Assembly (NCBI GenBank): GCA_964016985.1
Contig: OZ024831.1
Coordinates: 21,128,195 to 21,192,194 of the forward strand
Reading direction: 5' to 3'
Length of the DNA: 64,000 bases
Source: Anodontia alba
Lineage: Eukaryota > Mollusca > Bivalvia > Lucinida > Lucinidae
Shown here piece by piece: positions 27,201-39,200 of this stretch; the stretch's first letter is position 1; every line of letters starts with the position of its first letter. The notes under the pieces were generated by a model. That model was given only the letters and a program-made list of their open reading frames with translations, made no database searches and had not been told where the DNA came from. A program made the position numbers and the translations under genes.

Positions 27201-30200
27201 ATACTAGCCTCAAAGGTAAAACTTAGTCAACAGTTTCGATTTTTAAATCAAAGGAAAACCTATTCAAAATATGTTTGCAAAGTTTTACCTTTAAACAAAA
27301 TGTTGCACTCTGGCCTTTGTTGGATGTGAATACAGCATTTCTTTAAGAGCAATGATTTTTTTTCGAATGTGACAAATGTGCTATTTTACTGTCAGCTGGC
27401 ATATTTTCGCAGTGGGTTGGCCATTTGATGTTGTTTACTGCAAAAATCTCCATAGTTATACATAGCAATGCCGTTGAAACAGTAAAAACTGTCATTTGAT
27501 CTTTAAAATCCTTCTCAGAGATTCAAAACACTGAGGCAATGTTGTATCGACATCATATGCCTGCTTAGCAGAAGCATAGTAACCCTAATGAATAAATAAA
27601 ACACAGAAAATTAGGTGGACATTAATGTTTCCTGTTGACTTCTTGACTAAAGGTATGTAAGACAGGGCAAGGCAATTGCCTTCAGCCAAAGAGGTCCATC
27701 AAATTTCTGTGGACTGGGATAATTTGGTTAACTAATCACAGGAGTATGCTCTTCACCGGACTCCCACTCTCTGAACTAGTACATACAGGTAGGTGCAATT
27801 GATATTGGAATAATCTGCCGGGAATAATAACTGGTGGAGAAAAATGTTTCTGCAGAGAGGGTTTTCCTTTTCTTTTTTTTTTTTTTTTTTCTTCATTAAG
27901 GTAAAAATATGTTTTAAGAAATAAACTAACTTATGAAAAAAATTTTTTAAAAGTAAAAATTTAAAAGTGCATAGACTGGGTTTGAACTCGCGTCACCCGC
28001 TTTTCAGTTCCAACGACTTGACTATCACAGCCACCAGGATTATGACGTCATCACTCGCAAATTTAATTATTACTCAAAACAATTTACACTGGGCGAAAAG
28101 ACCGTTTATTAAGCCTTTCTTCAGGAATACAAATCGCCATATATTTGATATCATATTCAAATCCTCATTCATATCAATGTGTGACTTGCACTCATTTTCT
28201 CCCTCTTTTTTTTTTTTAAAGAAACAAAATACACACCAATGCCAAGCGAATTGAACCTACAGAGCACCTTTTTTAAAACTTTTTTTTTTTCAAGCAATGA
28301 ACAGCATTTATACATATTGGATTAGATAAATGATTAAATTACCTTAAAATCTTGTCTCAATATGCTGGTTTCATAAATACCTGCTTTACATCTCAAAAAA
28401 AAAAAGTGTAAACAAACATGGTTACAGCGACAGGAAAACCCCGCAGGAACATTTAGCGGACAACAAAAGCTATGTCACGGGAACACCCCATTACGTAATG
28501 CCAGGATTCTCGTGCACATTTTGTTTCTTTTTTCCCCAGTACGGTGTAAATTCGGTTAGATTTCATTTCGTTTCACATCTGACTTTGGAATTTGAACTTT
28601 GAAAATTTTTGGGATTAATTTAAATGCGAAGTAAATAGATTCTAATCCTCTCTCGATATGCCGAGAAGATACTTGTGAGCAAAAATGTGTTCCGGCTTCA
28701 TTGAGCGTCGATCAGAATTAGGTTCCTGATGCTGGATCCAGTATTACATATGAAAGGTGCCATGTTGTCCAAAGTTTTTAAGTTTCTTAGGTAAATAACT
28801 ACATTTGAATGAACTTTATTTAAATGCTACGTGTTATCTATAGGCGTGCTTCGCACGCGGGCCCTTTCGGCCCGCTTTGCACGTATAAATATTCCAAAGG
28901 GTATTGGACTTACAGAGCGGACATGAAATCCATGCATAATCACTGTCAAATATAACAAATGGAGATAATGCCCAAAGAAAGAAAGGTAGAGTTGTTACAG
29001 AGCGGACAAGAAATCAATGCATAATCACTGTCAAATTTAACAAAAGGAGATAACTCCAAAAATAAGAAAGGCAGAGTTGTCATTCTTGTATGTTCTTCAT
29101 CTCATCCTGTTTTACATTTCTACCAAGTACCATCAAAATATTCCAAAGGGTATTCGAATTACAGAGCAGACATTATATCTTTTTTCAAACAAAACAAAGG
29201 GAGATAACTCCAAAAGAAAGCCGGGGTTGTCATTCTTATACGTGACACATTGTCTCATCCTGTTCTACATTTCTACTAAGTATCATCAAAATATTCCAAA
29301 GGGTACCGGTATTCAAGTTATAGAGCAGACAAGAAGTTTTAGGCTGAGGCAAACAGGAGGTGGGGAGGTGGGGGTGAATAATACCTAATTCCTAACCCTA
29401 GTCCTGCTGAACCTGGATATACCCTGTCTTTGCAAACAATGTAGATCCAGATCAGTTTGAACTGCACTGTTTGTCATTCAGTAAGTGAATTTGTATCACC
29501 AACCTGGATCAAGTCAACTGATTGGCTGAAAATTAGAAGTGGGTGTGGCATCTTAATTTATTCAGCATAAGGGTTAACTTACAGCATAAAAGATACACCA
29601 TACATAGCTCCAGCAAAGGCACCTTTTTTCAAGCAAAAATCTTCCCATCAAAACATACTTTATGGGAACTCTAATGAGTACCCACAACATATTTGGGTTT
29701 TATGGCCCATCAAGAATATTTCACTTATATCAAGCTGATCGTTCATCAAAAGTAGGCGAAAACCTGGAGAACCCAGGGAAAAACCACCTGACCATCCGTA
29801 AGCAGAACTTGGCTTTCCCACATGTGACCTGAGTGAGGCTCAAACCACAGCGGTGAGAAATTAGTCTGCTCTTATCGGATATCCACTAGGCTACAGGGCT
29901 CGCACTCACAACATAAGTTTTCATGCAGAAAGAAAATATTTATCTAGCTATCTCTCCTAAATGGAGGTCTGACTTAGTTTAAATGTACAGTGATTTTAGA
30001 ATGCAATCTATCCTTTCTTTAGATTCAACCATATAAATTCTGTCATCCGTCCATAAAATACAGGAGAAATGTACTTCTGTAATGTAGGCAATAGTGACCT
30101 ACCTATGATACACAAAACCAAACCTTCTTTAGTACTCATACTGTAATATCTCTGTGTATTGGGACAGGATCCTCTGAGCAGCAAACAGTGGAGACTCCAA

Positions 30201-33200
30201 AACAGGATGAGTCTGTTCTGGTTCTACACTGTTGCCACACAGCCAGTAATTTTATGACCACCCAGCTAGTAATTTTGTGGCTCAAAAACTTAGCCAAGCC
30301 CTTTTTACATTTTTACCACTAGAGCAACTATTGTACAGTGGCATGTGTCCCAATATTCAGTTATTATGAAACACCATACTGGATTAGACTAAGACATACA
30401 GTGTAAAAGACATACATACGATAAGATCTCAGACAGAAAAAAAATAACCCTTGTCCTGCTGAACCCGGATATACCATGCCTTTGCAAACAATCCAGATCA
30501 GTTGGCTTCTGAAGAAGCCAACTGATCTGGATCTGCACTGTTTGCCATTAAGTATGTAAATTTGTATCAACAACCTGGATCAAGTAATCTGCTTGGCTGA
30601 AAATTAGAAGTGGGCGTGGCATCAATTTATTCAGCATGACAAGGGTTAAGATTATTTCCAATCTGCTAAAGTACAGAACAATACAGCATAGTTCAACAGC
30701 CAATGAGCCTGTAGACATCTCTACTATTCCATAATATTATAGTAAATCAGGCAGTATTTGTAAAGCTTTTATTTCTTAAACATTCTGTATTTACCATAAA
30801 TACCGGGACACCTTAACTCCATACTATACTGGTCCTAAATTTTAAACATCCATTTTACTACCTGTTGATGTATCTAAAAATTGCTTGATTAGTAGCAAAC
30901 AGTGTAAACCCTGTTAAGATGCTGGATTCTGATCTGGGTCTACATAGTTCACGGCTATCAATCCCAGTACTTAGGGTAAAAAATATGGTAATCTGCCAAG
31001 ACTAATTCATGGAAATTTGATAAATGTTGTACATCCCTGTATACATGTATTTCTACATATATCGTATTACTGTAATTTCACTGAGAATTCTGAATTATGA
31101 GCAACCAAAATTCTGACCAGTACTAGAAAAAGAATTCTAGTGCAAACACTTCAAGCTACAGTAATTGCGCAGGCATATCCTAGAAACATATGAAAAACAC
31201 CAACTCAAATATTTACCCTTCTCTTATCTTGATCTTGACTCAAGCCCTCAATAGCCCTTTGAATGACACCTTCAATTGTGAGAAGCGCTGAAAATAAATG
31301 TACACTTCAACCTCTTTATACATGTAACATGGTTCATCATAACACAGTTTTGGATATAACACGATTCAAAGATGGATCCCAAAAATGTATAGATTATATT
31401 GAAAAATGACCATAAATGGTCATTTTTCAATATAATCTATACATTTTTGTTTGGATATAACATGGTTGTTTAACTAACACAGTTTATGCTATAGACCCCA
31501 ACAATAGTGTTATAAAGAGATTGTGGTGTACTGCTTGAACTTCATTCGACAAGTTTATTTGAGCTGCCTTGCAAAAAGGACCTTATGGCTTTCTGGTGCT
31601 TCAGTCTCCTATTGGGGCTACAGACATGCATTTTTTACCTGAAGATTTCTCAAGGCATCAACAACATGTCTGCAAACAGCAAAAGCTCTGCTAAAGGTGC
31701 TTATGTGCAGGCTGAACCAGTTGCTGGGCCCAGTTGTTCAAAGCTAACGACATCGTTAGTTAACGATTCGTTAAAATTTACAGCAAGTGATATGCAAATA
31801 TGCTGGAATTTTTTGCTGAAAAAATGTGAGTAGCTTTTGCAGTGCAAAAGCTACTCACATTTTTTCAGCAAAAAATATCAGAATGTTGTGTATTGAATCT
31901 GCTAAAACAGTTTATGAAATGAACCTTAACCAGCTCGTTAAGCTAACGATGCTTTAAACAACTGGGCCCTGGTTGCCTACATGTATGTGATAAGTACCTT
32001 TTTCTGATGTGCTGGCTCATTTTTTCTTATGAATGGCTCATGAAAACATACATGCATAAAATGGGAAACCATCCCGCCAGTCATTCTTGTATGCAACATG
32101 TCATCTCGTCCTGTTCTACATTTGTACCAAGCATCATCAAAATATTCCATAGGGTATTCGTGTTACAGAGCAGAGTCAAGAAATCAAAATCAAACACAAG
32201 AAGGAGAGATAACTCCAACAGTGAAAAAAAGCCATAGTTGTCATTCTTGTATGTGGCATGTCGTCTGGTCCTGTTCTTCATTACTACCAAATATCATCAA
32301 AATATTCCAAAGAGTGTTCGACTTACGTATCGGACATTAAATCAATGCATAATCAGTGTCAAATACAACAATGGGAGACAACAGCAAAAGTAAGGAAGGT
32401 AGTCATTCTTATATGTGACACGTTGTCTGGTCATGTTCTACATTTCTACCAAATACATGTATCATCAAAATATTCCAAAGGGTCTTTGACTTACAGAGCA
32501 GACACATAATCAATGGATAATCACTGTCAGACATAACAAAGGGAGATAATGCCAAAAGTAAGAAAGACAGAGTTGTCATTCTTGTATGCGACACGTTGTC
32601 TGGTCCTGTTCTACATTTCTACCAAGTATCATAAAAATATTCCAAAAGGTCTTTGACTTAAGAGCGGACACGAAATAAAAGGATTATGACTATCAAATAT
32701 AACAAAGGGAGATAAAGCCAAAAGTAAGAAAGGCAGAGTTGTCATTCTTGTACACGACACATTGTCTGGTCCTGTTCTACATTTCTGCCAAGTACCATCG
32801 AAATATTCCAAAGGGTATTCCAGTTACAGAGCAGACAAGAAATCTATTTCAAACAAAACAAAGGGAGAACTCCAAAAGTAAGAAAGCCAGAGTTGTCATT
32901 CTTGTATGCGACATGTCGTCTGGTCCAGTTCTACATTTCTACCAAGTATCATAAAAATATTCCAAAAGGTCTTTGACTTACAGAGCGGACACAATATAAA
33001 TGGATAATCATGTCAAATATAACAAAGGGAGATAACGCCAAAAGTGAGAAAGGCAGAGTTGTCATTCTTGTATGCGACATGTCGTCTGGTCCTGTTCTAC
33101 ATTTCTACCAAGTATCATAAAAAATTCCAAAGGGTCTTTGACTTACAGAGCGAACACGAAATCAATGGATAATCACGGTCAGACATAACAAAGGGTGATA

Positions 33201-36200
33201 ACACCAAAAGAAAGAAAGGCAGAGTTGTCATTCTTGTACGCGACACATTGTCTGGTCCTGTTCTACATTTACTGCCCAGTATCATCGAAATATTCCAACG
33301 AGTATTTGAATTATAGAGCAGACACAAAATCTTCTTCAAATACAACAAAGGGTGATAACTCCAAAAGTAAGAAAACTAGAGTTGTCAATCTTGTATGCAA
33401 CATGTCACCTCATCCTGATCTATATTTCTACCAAGTATCACCAAAATATTCCAAAGGGTATTCAAGTTACAGAGCAGACAAGACGTTTCACGCCCACGCT
33501 GATAGGATCTGTCCCAAAAACAATATGTCTCCCCCCTCCACCCTTTGGTAGGGGGGTATATAATTAATATAACATTTTGACACTCAACACCCTCATGGGT
33601 TGACGCATTGTTAAACATGAACTCATCATCATCATCTTATACCATGGCTCATATAAGTGCTGTAACACAAAACAACAATTTCAAAGAATTTTTTGATTTG
33701 GGTTTTACGGCCCTTTCAAGAATATTTCACTTATATCGAGCCGATCGTTCATCGAAGGTGGGCGAAAACCGGAGAACCCGGAGAAAAACCACCTGACCAT
33801 CCGTAAGCAGAACTTGGCTTTCCCACATATGACCCGAGCGAGGCTCGAACCACAGCGGTGAGAAACCTAATGGATTAAGAGTCAACTCTCTTATCCACTA
33901 GGCTACGGGGGCCCGTCACAATTTCAAAGAAAGTCATGTATAATGTTACAGTCAGAACACAATCTTTACAAAACACTTCATAGGCCCATTCATGACATCT
34001 GATAATTCATTAATCTGTTGGAAAGTTTTTTCTTAGACTGAGAAAGAAGCTCAAAATTTGTTACAGGACACTTATGCGAGTACGAGTGTAGGACAAAATC
34101 CTCCCCCCCCCCCCGGACAAAATCCCCCTTGCTCATTTTATATAGGTGGACAAAATCCCCCTCATGTTTTCAGCAAGGCAGAGATTATTCTAATAACATC
34201 TCAAAACAGAAGTTTTCATTTGTAATAAGAAAAAATATCAATACATCATAGCTGCAGATAAGTGGGCATATGCACATAATATTTTTCTTATTTCTCTATG
34301 AAAATATATGCTTGGGGATCTTGTTAGAAGTTCCTTGCCAATGCACTTCCAGTGAGTACCTACAGCATATGTTTTCATGAAGAAATAAGAAAAATATCCA
34401 TACTTTTCTGTTGTCAATAAAGGGCATTATCTGAAGCTATGAATACTTCATATCCTTTTGTTGGTTTTGCTGTGTGATAAATCAGCTCTTGGACATGGTG
34501 ACTTTGACTGTTTCTCCTGTTGATTACTATTATCATAGCGCCAGATAAGGCGTTTCTTTCTTTTTTTTTTCAGACAAAAAATATTGATATTTTTGTTATT
34601 GCTCCAAAAAACATGCCGTACATATTAGAAGCACCTTATTAAGGCACTATTGCTCCAAAATCATGTGGTACATGTTAGAAGCATCTTATTAATGCACTTC
34701 TAATGAGTACCCACCATGTATGTTTTTGGTGGAGATAACATTTTTGTCATTTCTCCACAAAAACATATGTTGTGGTATTCATTAGAAGAGCCTCATTGAG
34801 GCATTTCTCATGACTACCCACAACATATGTTTTTGTGGAGATAACAAAAATATTATATTGAGTGGATACCCCTCTTACCTGGAACTACTGTTTTTTACTA
34901 AGTAATGATGAAATTTTTCCACAATCCACAAATCAGGTTTTATTTCTGTGAAATTCCTTACCCCCTTTATTTGGCGGAGTCTCAAAGTCCAAGTCTGGTA
35001 TAGACACAGTTGCAGAATTCGTCTGAACCACCTGACGATTCAAATCCTACAAATATTCATATTCTTTTATTATACGAGTATTCAGATCTGATTATTTTTC
35101 TTATTTCTTCATGTAAACATGTAATTTTCTAAACAAAATATTTAAATGACATTGCAGTACTTTGACACTGCTTGTGAATACCTATTATGTTAACCCTTGC
35201 CTTGCTGAATAGATTAGGGCACTTCTAATTTCCAGCCAATCAGATTACTTGATCCAGGTTTTTGATAGAAATTCAAATATTTAATGACAAACAGTGCAGA
35301 TCCAGATCAGTTGGCTTCAGAAGCCAACTGATCTGGAGCTACACTGTTTGCTAAGACAGAGTATGTCGTGTTCAGCAAGAGAAGGGTTAAAAATATAAAT
35401 GAAGAGACCTAGGAAAGATCATAATTACAAAGCACAGCCCCCCTGAGGCACCAAAAGAAGGAGAAATGAGGAAGACACAATGGTACAGGTACAATAACCT
35501 TCATTCAAATGTAGCGGAACCACCTTTGAACAGTCAGTGGAGACAACAACTGAATCTAGTTTTACTTGATTAAAGCCTCACCTTAATTCTGATGCAGCTC
35601 AAAATTACAAACACATGTTCAGTCTGCATGCAGTTCTCTAACTGACGATGAAGGACAGGGGTGCTAGGGTACGGGGATAAGGGGGGTGATAGAAGGGGCT
35701 GGGGGTAGGGAGAGAGGGGGCAGTGTGGGGAGAAGGGGGCAGGAAGTGGAGCAAAGAGGGGGCGGGAGTCATATCAATTATTTGGTAGAAATGGACATAA
35801 AATGGGAAGAAAAAGAGCGCTGTAAGTACACTTTAGAGTCTTTACCATGTTTACTGGACATCAGATGCTTTCAGTTGCCGCAACAATCATTTTGCTGAAT
35901 CAGACGAAAATTTTAATGTTATCGGAGCCCGGTATTAGACTAACTTCTTGTTGCCATACACTTCTTTCAAAATGGTTTTGGTAAATTTCGAAGAACTTGG
36001 TTTATCATCACACCGGACAATACTGGTAGACATTGAACAGACAGCTCATGACATATATAATTATACTTGATGACATTTCTTGAGTTCTTGTAAATTACTG
36101 ATTTAACAGACCATGGATTGTTTACATGTATTCTCATGAATATTTACAGGACAATTATCATCAAACACATTTCAACTTCCTTTTTAAATTAAACTGTTAC

Positions 36201-39200
36201 TCCCTTAACATTGTAATCAACTTGATAATCATTGGTATACCATATATATATTTACTTCTGACTATAAGTTAATGAATACAAGAACAAATCTGATCAAGGG
36301 GAGGGAAGAATATCATATGGGTGGGAAGTGGGAGGTGGGGGGAGGGGGGTAATGGGGAGGATGTGGTGGTAAGGGGTGGCAAGCGGGGGTAAGAGGGGAG
36401 GGAAGAGAGGGTAAAGGGAGAGGGAAGTGATGGGAAGGGGGAGGGAAGGGGGGTAAGGGAGACTATATCCCCAATGTAGAATAATAGCCGTACCCAAATT
36501 CAAAGACGGAATAGTCTATTTTAGAAACTTGGGGGTGAAAGGGTTAATGGCAATCAGAAAAGAAAAACCACAAGTTGGACAATGGTGGACATAAGAAGGT
36601 GCTTCTAATGAGTACCCACAAGAAATTTTTCCTGGAGAAATAAGAAAAATATCAATACTTTTGGATTGAAAAAAGCATCTTATCAAGAGCTATGGTGGAC
36701 CTGAGCATAGACAGCAAAAGTCACATGTCAACCTTCTGAAACATATTGAGGAAGTGGCCATCAGTCAGTTGGTGCCTGATTCACTGCCATGCAATTAACA
36801 CTTTGCATGCTGGGTAAAAATCTCAGCAGACGACAAACTGACAATATTTTTCTTATTATTCCTAGAAAATTGGATTTGACACATCCATATTTTTCTTATT
36901 TTTACTAGAAAACAGGATCCGACATTTCATGCAAATTGTCTTCTTTGCAAATTGTCTTCTAAGAAGACAATTTGCATGGAATGTCAGATCCTGTTTTCTA
37001 GTAAAAATAAGAAAAATATCTTCCGTTTTTGGTCTGCTGAATTTGCCCATAGCATGGTAAGTGTTAAATAGGGAAGCACAGTTATCAATAATAATTGGGT
37101 TAACAAACATGAATGCAGTCTGCTGCTAAACAGTCATGCTGTAACCCACCTTTCTGTAACGACTGACAATCCTTTTTTACAGGCTCCACATTCCTCATAA
37201 ATAGACAATTTTTATCCAAGAAAAGGCTAATAAATTGATATATGGTATTAATACACAGGCTAATAAATTGATATATGGTATTAATACAATCATAAAATGT
37301 AGCATCTGACAGCCTGTAAAATTTCAGTTAGTCTCTCATTTTTGAACTGAATAAAAACTGAGATGATTTTTTATTGTAGATCTGAATTTATGTTGGCAAT
37401 ATCAAATCATTTAAGTCTTTTCATCCTGAAGTGGACTCTTCCATCTTGAAGTTGGATGTGTCCACTGATACATGTATAATATATAAGGTTTTCAGACTAA
37501 AATCAGAATGGCAAACAGTATAGATTCTGATGAGACAGCTTGTTATGAGCCATCTTATCTGGATCTACACTGTTTGCACAGGTATATGTTTTGGTCTGCC
37601 AGGCTGATGGGTTAACTACTGACGGGATAACTACTGATGGTGAAATGAATGTTTCAACTACATCAGCTTGACTTTCATCAGAACTGGACAATAAAAAGTT
37701 TGTTTTAAGGATGTCTGTTCATATATTTAGTATAAATCCTGTACATTCAAGAGAGCTGAACTCTTTCATTCCTGAATTTCTGAACTGGATTGCTCCATCT
37801 CAAAGTTGAACATGTCTACTGATACAAATAGGAAGTTCAGTCTAAAATCAAACCAGAATGGAAAACAGTGTAGATTCTGAGCCGTCTCATCTGGATCTAC
37901 ACTGTTTGCACAGGTATATGTTTTGGTCTGCCAGGCTGAAAGGATTAAATACTAAAATGGTGAAATGAGTTCATGTTTAAACTACCAGGTACTACATCAG
38001 CTTGACTTTCTAGGGTTTTCCCTGACTCCCATTTTGGCAGGTTTTACTCCCAAAATCTTGTTCGGGACCTTTAAAAGTTAGGGGCAAGGGTCCTGAGTGA
38101 TGCGTACATAATCAAATCCAAAATTAATTTTATTTATATATGGCTCTGTATTTTAATCTATTTGTGGTCTAAAGGCCAAGATATATCAATATTTGAACAA
38201 TAGTTAACCGTAAAGCAAAAGCAAATTGTAGCAGACAACATTCTAAAGTTGATTTTATTTTACACAGAAAATAAGGCTTGACATTTCATGTGAATTGTCT
38301 GCCTAGCAGACAATTCACATGATATGTCAAGCCTTATTTTCTCTGAAAAGCAAAAAAAGTATTTCAAAGTATTGTCTGCTGCAGTTGTGATTAGTGCTTA
38401 AAGGGTTCAAACAATAAACCCCTAAATCTTATTAAAGGACCCCTTAACTCCACATGAGGGAGTCCCTGTGACCCTCACTTTAAAACCCTGAGGGAAAACC
38501 CTCCTTTCATTAGAAAGGGACAACATAAAGTCTGTAAAGGATGTCTGTTCAAATACATGTATTATGTGTAAATCCTGTACATTCAAGAGTTAAACTATTC
38601 CATCCCTGAGTTTCTGCAATGAACTCTTCCATCTTTGAATTTGGACATCACGAAAACATGCCCATATAATTTTAACCCCCTTAAACCCACTTGTATACAA
38701 TAAAACTGGGGTTTACAGGGGTATACATTATTTTTCTTATTTTTGCTCGAAAAACAGATTGTAGGTACTTGTTAGAACCACCTTGCCATAACAGTTCTAA
38801 CAAATACCCACAATCTATGTTTTGAACAGAATTATGAAAAATATCAGTTTTTTATCTGAAAATTTTCAGTTTGTGGAGGTGAAATTTTCTATATATTTGA
38901 ATGGGCGTGTTTTCGTAATGATGTCCATTGTTGTACATTTAAATAAGTAATCAATAAGAATCTAGAACAAAATGGCAAACAGAGTAGATCCTGGTGAGAT
39001 GGCTCATCTGGATTGACACTGTTTGCATAAGTATATGTTTTGGTCTGCCAGGCTGAAAGGGTTAATTTATCATAATACCTTGGTAGAAGTCACCCTGAGA
39101 TCATATCTTACACCTTTGTCCTGGATCCTCCCAGCTGGCTGCAATTCAGCATTCTTGTCTCCACAGTGATCACAGAAGAAGGAGGATATAACAACTTCCC

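Noticed and set aside
32007..33567. Series of short frames with [13 protein letters not shown] peptides
   Set aside because: Come from the ~150-bp degenerate tandem repeats; constant stops, same peptides in several frames.
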